A stretch of DNA of 46,270 nt from Rhodospirillales bacterium 69-11 (GCA_001898425.1 MKTV01000029.1:1-46270), one strand, 5' to 3'; shown: positions 1 through 9,230, counted from the stretch's first letter. Numbers and translations: made by a program. Notes: generated from the sequence alone by a model not told the origin.

Positions 1-79
1 CAGGATCAGGCCCAATTCCAATGGGCGTGACGAACCGGACAGCCGTGGGTCGGGCCCGGCGATGACGGTCGTGGACGAC

Positions 80-300
80 GATGCCACCGGCCGGGCGGGT
101 TGGAGCCGGACGACGATGCCGCGGGACGACGGTGGGGTGGGGCCGGCCGTGGATGCCGCGGGACGACGGTGGGATGGATCCGGACGTGGATGCCACCGGC
201 TGGGCGGGTTGGAGCCGGACGACGATGCCACCGGCCGGGCGGGATGGAGCCGGACGTGGATGCCGCGGGACGACGGTGGCTGGGGCCGGCCGGCGATGCG
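80..300. repeat. degenerate tandem array, period about 36 bp
   Basis: Six imperfect units begin with GATGCC at about 80, 115, 152, 189, 224 and 259, and a partial unit starts at 294. Two unit types alternate, one continuing ACCGGC and the other GCGGGACGACGG. The open frames across the array come from the repeat composition and have no start site or codon pattern of a real gene. Nothing else is recognisable in 1-421 except a palindromic repeat at 340-385. Confidence 0.75.
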
Positions 301-339
301 GTGCCGCACCAGCCCTGATCCGGCGCCGCACCATCCCCA

Positions 340-385
340 CCGTCATCCGCGGGCTCGACCCGCGGATCCCCACCGGCACCCAGCC
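340..385. repeat. palindromic repeat of the GGCCGGG family, diverged copy
   Basis: The stretch reads CGTCATCCGCGGGCTCGACC followed by CGCGGATCCCCACCGGCACC. It has the layout of the repeats at 17139-17522 and 42611-43056: GTCATGGCCGG, a short loop, CCGGCCAT, then CCCCACCGGCAC. It lies just beyond the 3' end of the secreted-protein gene on the opposite strand. Confidence 0.6.
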
Positions 386-421
386 TCGTCCGGCAACCCG
401 CTCGGCGCGCCAGCCCGAGCT

Positions 422-1135
422 TTAGCTCTTCACCAGGTCCTTGCCGGTGACCACGAAGAACGTCTCATTGCTCTTGTGGGCCTGCACGACCTGCGTGTCG
501 TCCAGCATCCTGAGGTTGCTGAGCTTCGCCTTATCGAAGGCGCTCCGCATTTTGGCGTCGGCGAAGTTGAAGTTGCCGCCGTCCGCAGTCAGGTCCTTGT
601 CGCCGATGATCATGTAGACCGTCTTGCCGTCGGAGGTCTGCGCGCTCGCGAGCTTGCCCTTGAACGTGCTCTCCTCGTTCATGCCCGCCGACTTCAGCTT
701 GTCTTTGAACTGGCTCTTCTTCAGATCCGATCCAGATTTGTCGCTGCTGAAGTTGACGCCGGAGACCGCCAGGACGCCCTCATTGTCATTGTCCTTGTCG
801 TCCAGGACGCCCTTCACCAACTTGCTGTCGTTCACGGATTGAACGTTCTTCATCCCGGCCTTCGTCAGCAAGGATTGGGCGGTCTTCCCGTCGGGCATGG
901 TCCCGATGAAGGATTTCGGCACGACCACCACGAAGGCGGGTGCCCCGTCACTTGTCTCGGCCGTGTAGACCTTGCCGTTGACTGTCGTTGCCTTGGTAGC
1001 CCCAGCCGCTTCCATGGTGCTGAGCAACTGGCTGTGGGCGCCTGTCACCGTGGTGACAGGAGAATGCGAGCTTTGTGCAAAAGCAGGAGCGACCATCAGC
1101 GCCACTAGAGCCGCAGACGTTGCGAACGCCTTCAT
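422..1135 (-). CDS. secreted protein of unknown function with four internal repeats
   Basis: The product has 237 residues. Residues 1-20 form a Sec signal peptide (MKAF, a hydrophobic core, then AFA before Gln21), so it should be periplasmic or exported. I do not recognise the family. The mature part seems to contain four related segments of about 35-42 residues (roughly 37-76, 88-129, 145-182 and 198-234). Each has a helix-like start, then a strand pattern such as 'TSDG..VYMIIGDKDL', 'ETFFVVTGKDL' or 'GVLAVSGVNF'. There are no cysteines, and Lys and Ser are frequent. The ATG at 1135 was chosen because it starts the signal peptide and has GGGAG just upstream; a longer frame runs to 1252 but adds no plausible leader. 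It stands alone, with the PaiB-like gene 185 bp upstream on the same strand. Confidence 0.75.
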   Translation of the reverse strand: MKAFATSAALVALMVAPAFAQSSHSPVTTVTGAHSQLLSTMEAAGATKATTVNGKVYTAETSDGAPAFVVVVPKSFIGTMPDGKTAQSLLTKAGMKNVQSVNDSKLVKGVLDDKDNDNEGVLAVSGVNFSSDKSGSDLKKSQFKDKLKSAGMNEESTFKGKLASAQTSDGKTVYMIIGDKDLTADGGNFNFADAKMRSAFDKAKLSNLRMLDDTQVVQAHKSNETFFVVTGKDLVKS

Positions 1136-1320
1136 TGCTATCTCCCGATGATTGGAAAGGGTCTTGCCAAACAACGTGCAGACGGCCAAGCAGTTTAGTT
1201 GAGCAGTATTACAACCCGTCCACGGTCGTGCTTGTTCCAGGGGGCGCCGCACCGCGGCGTGCTGCAGGCGCTGCCGTCGGGGGTCACCTCGATGTGCCGG
1301 GTTCTAGGTATCAGGCAGCC

Positions 1321-1950
1321 TCAGCCCGCCGCCGCGGCGCGGACCGCCTCGGACAGGCCCGGCTTCCCATCCGCCGCGAGGCCGGCGATCACGCCGTCCC
1401 GATCGGCTGCGGGCCGGTTCTGCGACATCTTCACCTTGCCCTCGAGCCGCGCGATCGGGATCTCGAACCCGACGATCCCGCGCAGCATACCCGCAACGAA
1501 ATCGGCGGGCGCGTCGCTCACCGCCCAGGGCGCCGCGCGTTCGGCCTCATGCCGGTCGGTCAGGCGCGTGACGACGTCGAGCAGCGCCTCCGCCTCGTCG
1601 AAGAACCGGATTGGTCCATAGGCATGGACCGCGGCGTAGTTCCAGGTTGGGACCACTTTGCCGGTCTCGCGCTTGGTCGCGTAGTAGGAGGGCGTGATGT
1701 AGCCCTCTTCGCCCTGGAAGATCACCAGCGCCTGCACCGCCGCGTCCGCGTCCTTGGCCTGCGGGTTGGGCCGCGCGAGATGCCCCCGCAGCGTGCCGAA
1801 CGGCCCCGGATCAGGGTCGAGCAGCAGCGGGACGTGGCTCGCCACCAGCCCCTCGGCCGTCAGCGTCACCAGGGTCGCGAGCCCGCACGCCCGCATGTGG
1901 GCATGCATGGCCTCGACCCGCTCTTCCTTGAAATGCGCCGGAACGTACAT
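1321..1950 (-). CDS. PaiB-family FMN-binding protein (putative transcriptional regulator)
   Basis: The 209-residue product has the usual length and sequence of the PaiB family, which adopts an FMN-binding split-barrel fold. Recognisable parts are the start MYVPAHF, the segment LVTLTAEGLVASHVPLLL, the motif GYITPSYYATK, then VVPTWNYAAVHAYG, and the C-terminal segment KVKMSQNRP. In Bacillus, PaiB is linked to control of sporulation and protease genes; in proteobacteria the role is mostly unknown and the regulator label is historical. The ATG at 1950 has GGAGG five bases upstream. Its neighbours give no functional clue. Confidence 0.88.
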   Translation of the reverse strand: MYVPAHFKEERVEAMHAHMRACGLATLVTLTAEGLVASHVPLLLDPDPGPFGTLRGHLARPNPQAKDADAAVQALVIFQGEEGYITPSYYATKRETGKVVPTWNYAAVHAYGPIRFFDEAEALLDVVTRLTDRHEAERAAPWAVSDAPADFVAGMLRGIVGFEIPIARLEGKVKMSQNRPAADRDGVIAGLAADGKPGLSEAVRAAAAG

Positions 1951-2117
1951 CGGGGGCCTCCGTCATCCTGAGCCGGCAGCTACCGACGAACGGACTGATG
2001 CACCAGGGTCGATTGCGGGTGTTCCATATGGACCAATCGGTGCCGGGGAGGCTCGGGAGGCTTACGATCGTGGGCGTGGGTACGTCGTCCGGCTCCGTCC
2101 GAGCGGGCTGGTCGAGC

Positions 2118-2468
2118 CTTGATTCAACACAGAGGAAGAAGGGAGAGCCACGGAGGGCACGGAGGGGTCACGGACCCGGGCACGGACGGAGCGTTCGACG
2201 CAAGGTGGATGATGCGGCGCATGCTGCCGTAAGACCTCCCGCCAAGCATTGCTGGCGAGCCAAACGGTCAGACGGGGAGGGAGGCACGGGCCGCCAAACC
2301 TCTCGGCGCCAGCCAAATGAAAGCGCTTCGCGCCGCTCGAACCGAGCGCCTGGGCCCTCAGGCGGTCGAACCTTCTTCTCGCCCGAGTTCTCCCCGTCGG
2401 TCACGACCGTTCGGTCTCTCCGTGTCCTCTGTGGTCCTCCCTTGAACTCTGTGTGAATCCACAGCTTT
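2118..2468. repeat. about 350 bp element with terminal inverted repeats, copy 1
   Basis: The left arm (2118-2174) reads TTGATTCAACACAGAGG and then a CACGGAGG-rich stretch. The right arm (2405-2468) is its approximate reverse complement, ending in TTGAACTCTGTGTGAATCCA. A core at 2321-2342 containing GCGCTTCGCGCCGCTCGAAC recurs once, inverted, at 9421-9440, inside a second element with the same arms. No transposase frame is present. The rest of the 690 bp gap 1951-2641 shows nothing else I can name. Confidence 0.6.
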
Positions 2469-2641
2469 GGGGCCCAGCACGAACCCAGCACGGCGACGCA
2501 GGATCGACCCAACCCGCCTCTCACCAGAGAACGCACGATCAAACCAGCCCGCCTCCCGCGGGAACGCACGACCCAACCGGCAGGGCCTCTCGCGCCGGAG
2601 ACGCACCGGCAAGTGCGCCTCGGAGCCTCCAGACCTCCCGC

Positions 2642-4270
2642 TCAGGCAGCCGCGCGGATCGCCACCGCGCGGACGTCGTCGCCGACACCGGCCTCGAACG
2701 CTGCGAAGTTCGCCTCGAACCGCTTCACCAGTTCCTTGGCCATCCGGTCGTAGGCGTCCTTGTCCGCCCAGGTCTGGCGCGGATCCAGCACCTCGTCCGG
2801 CACGCCCGGCACGTGCTCCGGGATCGACAGGCCGAAATGCGGGTCCCGGCGGAACTTCGCCTTGGAAAGTGAGCCGTCCAGCGCGGCGCGCAGCAGCGCG
2901 CGGGTGTGGCGGATGCTCATGCGGTGGCCGACGCCATACTGCCCGCCGCTCCAGCCCGTGTTCACCAGCCAGCAATCCGCGTCGTAGCGGGCGATCAGTT
3001 CGGACAGCATGCGCCCGTACACCTCGGGGCGCCGCGGCAGGAAGGGTGCGCCGAAGCAGGTGCTGAACGTCGCCTGCGGCTCCGCGCCCATGCCCTTCTC
3101 GGTGCCGGCGACGCGGGCGGTGTAGCCCGACAGGAAGTGGTACATCGCCTGCGCGGGCGTCAGCCGGGAGATCGGCGGCAGCACGCCGAACGCGTCTGCC
3201 GTCAGCATCACCACGTTCTTCGGCTGGCCGCCGCGGCCCGACAGTTCGACGTTGGGGATGAACTCGACCGGGTAGCAGGCGCGGGTGTTCTCGGTCAGGC
3301 TCTTGTCGGCCAGGTCGACGCGGCCGTGATGGTCGCCCACCACGTTCTCGAGCACGGTGCCGAACCGGTGGGAGGCGGCGTAAATCTCCGGCTCCGCCTC
3401 TTTCGAGAGGTTGATCACCTTCGCGTAGCAGCCGCCCTCGAAATTGAAGACGCCGTTCTCGCCCCAGCCATGCTCGTCATCGCCGATCAGCCGGCGGTGC
3501 GGGTCGGAGGAGAGGGTGGTCTTGCCCGTCCCGGACAGGCCGAAGAACAGCGCGACGTCGTCCTCCGGGCCGATATTGGCGCTGCAATGCATCGGCAGCA
3601 CGCCGCGCTCGGGCAGCAGCCAGTTCATCACCGTGAAGATCGACTTCTTGATCTCGCCCGCATACTCGGAGCCGGCGATCACGATCAGCTTCTGCTCGAA
3701 GGACAGCGCGATCGCGGTGCTGGTGCGCACACCGTCGACCGCCGGATCGGCCTGGAACAGCGGGGCGTGCAGGATGACGTAGTCGGGCTCGAACCCGGCC
3801 AGGTCTTCCGCGGGCGGGCGGATGAACATGTTGCGCGCGAACAAGGCGGCCCAGGCATAGGTCGTGACCAGCCGCACCCGCACCCGGTTCGCCGGGTCGG
3901 CGCCCGCATACAGGTCCTGGGTGAACAGCGTCTGCCCCTGCAGATAGGCCTGCACGCGCGCCTTCAGGACCGCGAACTTCTCGGGGGAATACCGCTGGTT
4001 GATCTTGCCCCAGGCGATGTCGGCGCTCACCGACGGCTCGTCCACCACGAACTTGTCCTGCACCGAACGGCCGGTATGCACGCCGGTCGCGACCATCAGC
4101 GCGCCTTCGGCCGACAGCCGGCCCTCGTCGCGGCGGAGGGATTCGGCCACCAGCGCGGCCGGGGAGAGATTGGCATGCACCGGCGAACCGGCATGCACGC
4201 CCGTTCCTGACAACGCCTCTGCGGCAAAGCTTTTCCAGGTCTTGTGCTCGGCGTGGGCAGAGGCTGTCAC
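2642..4270 (-). CDS. pckA: phosphoenolpyruvate carboxykinase (ATP)
   Basis: This cytosolic enzyme converts oxaloacetate and ATP to PEP, CO2 and ADP, the first committed step of gluconeogenesis. The 542 residues match the ATP-type family. Visible motifs are the P-loop GLSGTGKT (residues 244-251, Lys250), the metal/kinase-1a segment LIGDDEHGW (261-269), the oxaloacetate-binding region around ATGVHTGRS (61-69), and [12 protein letters not shown] (201-212). The GTG at 4270 is preferred: it has AGGAG about nine bases upstream and gives the usual family length. An ATG 35 codons earlier would add an atypical leader. The gene is divergent from trpB, and the 205 bp between them carries a 17 bp palindrome at 4330-4346 that may be an operator. 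Confidence 0.96.
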   Translation of the reverse strand: MTASAHAEHKTWKSFAAEALSGTGVHAGSPVHANLSPAALVAESLRRDEGRLSAEGALMVATGVHTGRSVQDKFVVDEPSVSADIAWGKINQRYSPEKFAVLKARVQAYLQGQTLFTQDLYAGADPANRVRVRLVTTYAWAALFARNMFIRPPAEDLAGFEPDYVILHAPLFQADPAVDGVRTSTAIALSFEQKLIVIAGSEYAGEIKKSIFTVMNWLLPERGVLPMHCSANIGPEDDVALFFGLSGTGKTTLSSDPHRRLIGDDEHGWGENGVFNFEGGCYAKVINLSKEAEPEIYAASHRFGTVLENVVGDHHGRVDLADKSLTENTRACYPVEFIPNVELSGRGGQPKNVVMLTADAFGVLPPISRLTPAQAMYHFLSGYTARVAGTEKGMGAEPQATFSTCFGAPFLPRRPEVYGRMLSELIARYDADCWLVNTGWSGGQYGVGHRMSIRHTRALLRAALDGSLSKAKFRRDPHFGLSIPEHVPGVPDEVLDPRQTWADKDAYDRMAKELVKRFEANFAAFEAGVGDDVRAVAIRAAA

Positions 4271-4329
4271 GGATGGAGGCTCCTGATGAGGCGGGCGGAT
4301 TGGGCCGGCATGCCGGTGTACTCTATCAA

Positions 4330-4346
4330 ACCGATTACTAAACGGT
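4330..4346. promoter_or_regulatory. 17 bp near-perfect palindrome between pckA and trpB
   Basis: ACCGATTACTAAACGGT has half-sites ACCGATTA and TAAACGGT around a central base, with seven of eight pairs matching. It lies in the least GC-rich part of the divergent pckA/trpB intergenic region, 59 bp upstream of the pckA start. The ACCG...CGGT layout is common for dimeric helix-turn-helix repressors, for example of the TetR type. No regulator gene is adjacent, so the binding protein is unknown. Confidence 0.45.
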
Positions 4347-4475
4347 AGCACTCGTATTCCACGCGGCGGCGCCATCGTCCAGCCCGACCGGATCGCATGA
4401 CCGGGGCGTGACCGGCCGCTCGGCCTGGGCTAGAAGCGCCGTTTGCCGCAGGGCGGCACACAGCGGAGCGTTGAT

Positions 4476-5717
4476 GTGAACAAGGCGGTTCCTCCCCAAG
4501 GTCTCGACGGCGGTCGCAACAGCCTGCGCACCGGCCCCAACGAACGCGGCCGGTTCGGCGAGTTCGGCGGACGGTTCGTCGCCGAGACCCTGATGCCGCT
4601 GATCCTGGAGGTCGAACGCGCCTATAATGAGGCAAAGGCCGACCCGGCCTTCCAGGCCGATCTCGACCGGCACATGACGCATTACGTGGGCCGCCCCAGC
4701 CCGCTGTGGTTCGCGGAGCGGCTGACGCAGCATCTCGGCGGCGCCAAGATCTACTTCAAGCGCGACGAGCTGAACCACACGGGCAGCCACAAGGCCAACA
4801 ACTGCATGGGCCAGATCCTGCTGGCCCGCCGCATGGGCAAGACCCGCATCATCGCCGAGACGGGTGCCGGCCAGCACGGCGTCGCGACCGCAACCATGTG
4901 CGCGCTGTTTGGCCTGCCCTGCACCGTCTACATGGGCGCGACCGACGTGGAGCGGCAGGCGCCCAACGTGTTCCGCATGAAGCTGCTGGGCGCCGAGGTG
5001 AAGCCCGTGACCTCGGGCGCCGGCACGCTGAAGGACGCGATGAACGAGGCGCTGCGCGACTGGGTCGCGAACGTGCGCGACACCTATTACCTGATCGGCA
5101 CCGTCGCCGGCCCGCATCCGTATCCGATGATGGTCCGCGACTTCCAGTCGGTGATCGGGGAGGAAGCGAAGCGGCAGATGCAGGAAGCCGAAGGCCGCCT
5201 GCCCGACGCCGCGGTCGCCTGCATCGGCGGCGGGTCCAACGCGATGGGGCTGTTCCACCCGTTCCTCGACGACACCTCGGTCCGCTTGATCGGCGTCGAG
5301 GCCGGCGGGCACGGGATCGAGACGGGCCAGCACGCGGCGAGCCTGACCGGCGGCCGCCCCGGCGTGCTGCACGGCAACCGCACCTACCTGCTGCAGGACG
5401 ACGACGGCCAGATCACCGAGGCGCATTCGATCAGCGCCGGCCTCGATTATCCCGGCATCGGGCCGGAGCATTCCTGGCTGCACGACATCAAGCGCGTGGA
5501 ATACGTCTCGGCCACCGACCAGGAGGCGCTGGCCGCCTTCCAGCTCTGCACGAGGACGGAGGGCATCATCCCGGCGCTCGAGCCCGCCCACGCGCTGGCG
5601 CACGTGACCAAGCTCGCGCCCAAGATGGACAAGGACGAGATCGTCCTGATGAATCTGTGCGGCCGCGGCGACAAGGACATCTTCACGGTCGCCGGCCATT
5701 TGGGCGTGAAGCTGTGA
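4476..5717 (+). CDS. trpB: tryptophan synthase beta subunit
   Basis: The PLP-dependent beta subunit condenses indole with serine to give tryptophan and works in an alpha2-beta2 complex with TrpA. The product has 413 residues. The PLP lysine is Lys106 in [10 protein letters not shown], the catalytic acid is Glu128 in AETGAGQHG, and the phosphate-binding loop is GGGSNAMG. The C-terminal LCGRGDKD is also typical. The GTG at 4476 is chosen because GGAG lies seven bases upstream and the protein starts just before the conserved [10 protein letters not shown]; an upstream TTG adds only 11 residues without support. trpF, which often precedes trpB in alphaproteobacteria, is absent here. trpA follows after a 256 bp repeat-filled gap. 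Confidence 0.97.
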   Translation: MNKAVPPQGLDGGRNSLRTGPNERGRFGEFGGRFVAETLMPLILEVERAYNEAKADPAFQADLDRHMTHYVGRPSPLWFAERLTQHLGGAKIYFKRDELNHTGSHKANNCMGQILLARRMGKTRIIAETGAGQHGVATATMCALFGLPCTVYMGATDVERQAPNVFRMKLLGAEVKPVTSGAGTLKDAMNEALRDWVANVRDTYYLIGTVAGPHPYPMMVRDFQSVIGEEAKRQMQEAEGRLPDAAVACIGGGSNAMGLFHPFLDDTSVRLIGVEAGGHGIETGQHAASLTGGRPGVLHGNRTYLLQDDDGQITEAHSISAGLDYPGIGPEHSWLHDIKRVEYVSATDQEALAAFQLCTRTEGIIPALEPAHALAHVTKLAPKMDKDEIVLMNLCGRGDKDIFTVAGHLGVKL

Positions 5718-5737
5718 CCTGCCGAGGGGCGATGAGA

Positions 5738-5895
5738 ATTCCCCCCCTCCCCCTGCGGGAGGGGGCCGGGGGGAGGGGGTCTACTCTCCATGGGAGGGGG
5801 TCTTCTCTCGGGGGGAGGGGGCGCCACGCCCTGTCCCCGGGACCGCACGCACCACCCCCGCCCCCTGACCCCCTCCCGCGAGGGGAGGGGGGACG
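5738..5895. repeat. GC-rich palindrome doublet (REPIN/BIME-like), copy A
   Basis: The left unit at 5739-5782 (CTCCCCCTGCGGGAGGGGG followed by a GGGGGAGGGGG tail) and the right unit at 5848-5895 (CCCCCTCCCGCGAGGGGAGG preceded by ACCCCCGCCCC) are inverted relative to each other, with about 65 bp between them. The same doublet occurs at 13857-14034. Each unit can form a strong hairpin in RNA. It fills most of the trpB-trpA gap (5718-5973), where no promoter is obvious. Confidence 0.75.
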
Positions 5896-5973
5896 GTCTG
5901 CACGCTCCGCCTTCTCCCCTGCACGCTCTTCCTGCCCACCTGCACGCTCCTTCTTCACACAGGACCCACGCGC

Positions 5974-6804
5974 ATGAGCCGCATCGCCGCCCGCTTCGCC
6001 CATCTGAAGCGTGAGAGACGGGGCGCCCTGATCCCGTTCCTGGAAGCCTGGGACCCGGATGGCCCGACCTCCACGGCGCTGCTGCGCGGCATGCCGGGGG
6101 CGGGGGCCGACCTGATCGAGATCGGCATGCCCTTCACCGATCCGATGGCCGACGGCCCGATCGTCCAGGCGGCCGGCAAGCGCGCCCTCGATGCCGGCGT
6201 CAAGATGACCGACGTCCTCGGCATGGTGCGCGATTTCCGCGCCGGCGACGACGCGACGCCGATCGTGCTGATGGGCTACCTCAACCCGATCCTGTCCTAC
6301 GGGCCCGAACGCTTCTGCCAGGACGCCGCGAAGGCCGGGGTGGACGGGCTGATCGTCGTCGACCTACCGACGGAGGAGGCGGACATGCTGCTGCCCTTCG
6401 TCACCGCGAACGGGCTCGACTTCATCCGCCTGGTCGCCCCCACGACGGACGATGCCCGCCTCTCCCACGTGCTGAGCGGCAGTTCGGGCTTCGTCTACTA
6501 CGTGGCGATCACCGGCATCACCGGCACGCGCAGCGCCAGCTCCGACGACCTCGCCGAGGCGATCCCGCGGGTCCGCCGCGCGACCGACCTGCCGGTCGCG
6601 ATCGGCTTCGGCGTGCGCACGCCCGCCCAGGCGGCGGACGCCGTGCGCATCGCCGACGCGGCGGTGGTGGGGTCGGCGCTGCTCGACACGCTGGCCGCCA
6701 ATCTCGACGAACACGGGCGCGCCAGGCCGGGTGCCGTCGACAAGGTGCTCGACCAGGTGCGCGCGCTGGCCGAGGGCATCCGCAACGCGAAGGTGGCGGC
6801 ATGA
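5974..6804 (+). CDS. trpA: tryptophan synthase alpha subunit
   Basis: This is the TIM-barrel alpha subunit, which cleaves indole-3-glycerol phosphate to indole and glyceraldehyde 3-phosphate and passes indole to TrpB. The 276-residue length is normal. The catalytic acids fall at their canonical numbers: Glu49 in LIEIGMPF and Asp60 in TDPMADGP. GVDGLIVVDLPTEE and the glycine-rich SGFVYYVAITGITGTR loop are clear. The motif near residue 25 reads EAWDPD where most family members have TAGDPD, a mild oddity next to the active site. It overlaps accD by the four bases ATGA, which suggests translational coupling. Confidence 0.96.
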   Translation: MSRIAARFAHLKRERRGALIPFLEAWDPDGPTSTALLRGMPGAGADLIEIGMPFTDPMADGPIVQAAGKRALDAGVKMTDVLGMVRDFRAGDDATPIVLMGYLNPILSYGPERFCQDAAKAGVDGLIVVDLPTEEADMLLPFVTANGLDFIRLVAPTTDDARLSHVLSGSSGFVYYVAITGITGTRSASSDDLAEAIPRVRRATDLPVAIGFGVRTPAQAADAVRIADAAVVGSALLDTLAANLDEHGRARPGAVDKVLDQVRALAEGIRNAKVAA

Positions 6805-7667
6805 GCTGGCTTACGGAATACGTCCGACCCAAGATCCGCACGCTGTTCTCGCGGCGGGACGTGCCCGAGAACCTCTGGCACCAGTGCCCCGCCTGCCAGC
6901 AGATGATCTTCCATCGCGACCTGCTCGCGAACCTGAAGGTCTGCACGCATTGCGGCCACCACATGCGGGCGACGGTCGCCGAACGCCTGGCCTGGACCTT
7001 CGACGAGACCGGTTTCACCCGGATCGAGCTGCCCAAGGTCGCCGCCGATCCGCTGCGCTTCCGTGACAGCAAGCGCTACTCCGACCGGCTGAAGGAGGCG
7101 CGTGAGAAGGCCCATGCCGAGGACGCGATCGCGGTCGCGCACGGCATGGTCGATGGCGCCAAGACCGTGGTCGCGGTGATGGATTTCGACTTCATCGGTG
7201 GCTCCATGGGAGCGGCGGTGGGGGAGGGGCTGGTCGCCGCCGCGCGCCTCGCGACCCTGCAGGAAGCGCCGCTGGTCGTGTTCACCGCCTCGGGCGGCGC
7301 GCGCATGCAGGAAGGCGCGATCAGCCTGATGCAGATGCCGCGCAGCGTACTGGCGACGCGCATCGTGAAGGATGCCGGCCTGCCCTACATCGTGGTGCTG
7401 ACCGACCCCACCACCGGCGGCGTGACCGCGAGCTTCGCCATGCTGGGCGACATCCAGATCGCCGAACCGGGCGCGCTGATCGGCTTCGCCGGCGCCCGCG
7501 TGATCGAGCAGACGGTGCGCGAGAAGCTGCCCGACGGGTTCCAGCGTGCCGAATACCTGCTGGAGCACGGCATCATCGACATGGTGGTGAAGCGGACCGA
7601 GATGCGCGCTACGCTGGGCCGGGTGATCTCCCTCCTGCGCACCAAGGAGCTGCCGGCCGCGGCATGA
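6801..7667 (+). CDS. accD: acetyl-CoA carboxylase carboxyltransferase beta subunit
   Basis: AccD is the zinc-containing beta half of the carboxyltransferase that makes malonyl-CoA for fatty acid synthesis; AccA is not in the window. The 288-residue product has the N-terminal zinc ribbon Cys29-x2-Cys32 and Cys48-x2-Cys51 (CPAC...CTHC), followed by the crotonase-like core with GGSMGAAVGEG, the acyl-CoA-binding loop TASGGARMQEG, and TDPTTGGVTASFAMLGD. It starts within the end of trpA and ends with an ATGA overlap into folC, so the three genes form a tightly coupled operon, an arrangement common in alphaproteobacteria. Confidence 0.97.
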   Translation: MSWLTEYVRPKIRTLFSRRDVPENLWHQCPACQQMIFHRDLLANLKVCTHCGHHMRATVAERLAWTFDETGFTRIELPKVAADPLRFRDSKRYSDRLKEAREKAHAEDAIAVAHGMVDGAKTVVAVMDFDFIGGSMGAAVGEGLVAAARLATLQEAPLVVFTASGGARMQEGAISLMQMPRSVLATRIVKDAGLPYIVVLTDPTTGGVTASFAMLGDIQIAEPGALIGFAGARVIEQTVREKLPDGFQRAEYLLEHGIIDMVVKRTEMRATLGRVISLLRTKELPAAA

Positions 7668-9091
7668 GCAGCCGGATCGAGGGGCTGGTCGCCCGGCTGC
7701 ACGGGCTGCACCCGCGGGTGATCGACCTCAGCCTCGAGCGGCTGCAGGCGCTGCTCGACAAGCTGGGCAACCCCGAACGCCGCCTGCCGCCCGTGATCCA
7801 CGTCGCCGGCACCAACGGCAAGGGCAGCACCTGCGCCTTCCTCCGCGCGATCGGCGAGTCGGCGGGCATGCGCGTCCACGTCTACACCTCCCCGCATCTG
7901 GTGCGGTTCAACGAGCGGATCCGGCTCGCCGGGGAACTGGTCGACGACGAACGGCTGGCCGGCGCGCTCGAGCACCTGGAGGCGGTGAACGCCGGCGCCC
8001 CGATCACCGTGTTCGAGATGATCACCGCGGTCGCCTTCCATTTGTTCGCCGAGACGCCGGCCGATCTGTGCGTGATCGAGGTCGGTCTGGGCGGGCGGTT
8101 CGACGCGACCAACGTGATCGCGCCGCCGGTGGCGACCGCGATCACCTCGATCTCGCTCGATCACCGGGAGTTCCTGGGCGACACGCTGACCGCGATCGCC
8201 GGCGAGAAGGCGGGCATCATGAAGCCGGCCGTGCCCGTCGCGATCGGGCGTCAGCCGCAGGAGGTCATGGCGGTGCTGGCCGCGGAAGCCGCCGCGGTCG
8301 GTGCGCGCATGTGCTGCCGCGACGAGGCCTGGACCATCGCGCCGCACGAGCCCGCCCCGTCGGACCGATCGGTCCTGGCGGCGCCGCCGATCTCGGCGCC
8401 GTCGGCCTCGGTGCTATCGGCTCCGGCTCTGGCCTCGGCGCTGGCTCCGGCTGCGGCTCTGGCCTCGGCGCTGGCGGGGGCGGGCCTGCGCTACCAGGAC
8501 GCCGCCGGCGTGCTCGACCTGCCGCCGCCCGCGCTGATCGGCCCGCACCAATACGACAATGCCGGCATCGCCATCGCCGCCCTGCGCGCCTCGGGCCTGG
8601 CGGTGCCGGAGCGGGCCTATGCGGAGGGGCTGGCGCGGGCGGAATGGCCGGCCCGCATGCAGCGCCTGACCGGGCGGCTCTGTCGCCTGCTGCCCCGCGG
8701 CTTCGAGCTCTGGCTGGATGGCGGCCACAACCCCGGGGCCGGGGTGGTGCTGGCGGAGCAACTCCGCATGTGGTCGGACCGGCCGGTCCATCTGGTGGTC
8801 GGCATGAAGCAGGCGAAGGACACCGCGTCGTTCCTCGCCCCGCTGCTCCCCCTGGCGCGTTCGGTCTGGGCCGTCGCGGAACCGGAGCAGCATCTGGCCC
8901 TGCCGGTAGAGGCCATCGTCGCAGCCTCGGGCGGCGTCGCACGTCCGGGCCCCCGGATCGCCGACGCGCTTGCCGCCATCCCCGCGGGGGAAGCGCAGGG
9001 GCGGGTGCTGATCTGCGGCAGCCTCTACCTCGCCGGCGAGGTGCTCAAACTCGACGGGGAGATGAGGGAGGGTGACGGGGAGGGGCCGTAG
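7664..9091 (+). CDS. folC: bifunctional folylpolyglutamate synthase / dihydrofolate synthase
   Basis: FolC adds glutamate to dihydropteroate and to folates, using ATP, in the cytosol. The product has 475 residues. Visible are the P-loop HVAGTNGKGS (47-55, Lys53), the Mur-ligase motif YTSPHLVRFNERIR (74-87), VIEVGLGGRFDATN (137-150), SLDHREFLG (164-172), and the C-terminal domain start LDGGHNPGAG. Residues about 228-272 form a low-complexity Ala/Ser/Pro insert coded by short direct repeats of GGCTCTGGCCTCGGCGCTGG (about 8354-8480). It lies between the two domains and makes the protein longer than usual. The start overlaps accD by ATGA. It is convergent with trxA across an 834 bp repeat-rich gap. 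Confidence 0.95.
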   Translation: MSSRIEGLVARLHGLHPRVIDLSLERLQALLDKLGNPERRLPPVIHVAGTNGKGSTCAFLRAIGESAGMRVHVYTSPHLVRFNERIRLAGELVDDERLAGALEHLEAVNAGAPITVFEMITAVAFHLFAETPADLCVIEVGLGGRFDATNVIAPPVATAITSISLDHREFLGDTLTAIAGEKAGIMKPAVPVAIGRQPQEVMAVLAAEAAAVGARMCCRDEAWTIAPHEPAPSDRSVLAAPPISAPSASVLSAPALASALAPAAALASALAGAGLRYQDAAGVLDLPPPALIGPHQYDNAGIAIAALRASGLAVPERAYAEGLARAEWPARMQRLTGRLCRLLPRGFELWLDGGHNPGAGVVLAEQLRMWSDRPVHLVVGMKQAKDTASFLAPLLPLARSVWAVAEPEQHLALPVEAIVAASGGVARPGPRIADALAAIPAGEAQGRVLICGSLYLAGEVLKLDGEMREGDGEGP

Positions 9092-9103
9092 TCGGCCTTC
9101 CAC

Positions 9104-9175
9104 CCGTGTCATGACCCTCCGCCGTGCCCCCGTGTCATGACCGGCGGCGGCCGGCCATCCACGACTGCCTGACCT
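9104..9175. repeat. GTGTCATGACC / GGCCGGCCATCCACGACTGC repeat, truncated copy
   Basis: Two copies of CCGTGTCATGACC (around 9105 and 9129) precede GGCCGGCCATCCACGACTGC. The same end sequence (CGGCCATCCACGACTGC) recurs at 36908-36924 in the hyfG-hyfI gap. The stretch lies just downstream of folC and could act as a 3' hairpin boundary, but there is no T-tract typical of an intrinsic terminator. Confidence 0.5.
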
Positions 9176-9230
9176 CGCCAACCCGCTCTCCCCGCAGCGC
9201 GGCCGCGCCATGCTCCGTGGAGCCCGTGCA

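Noticed and set aside
62-1108. 348-residue plus-strand frame at the left edge
   Set aside because: It is a translation of the tandem repeats and the antisense of the secreted-protein gene.
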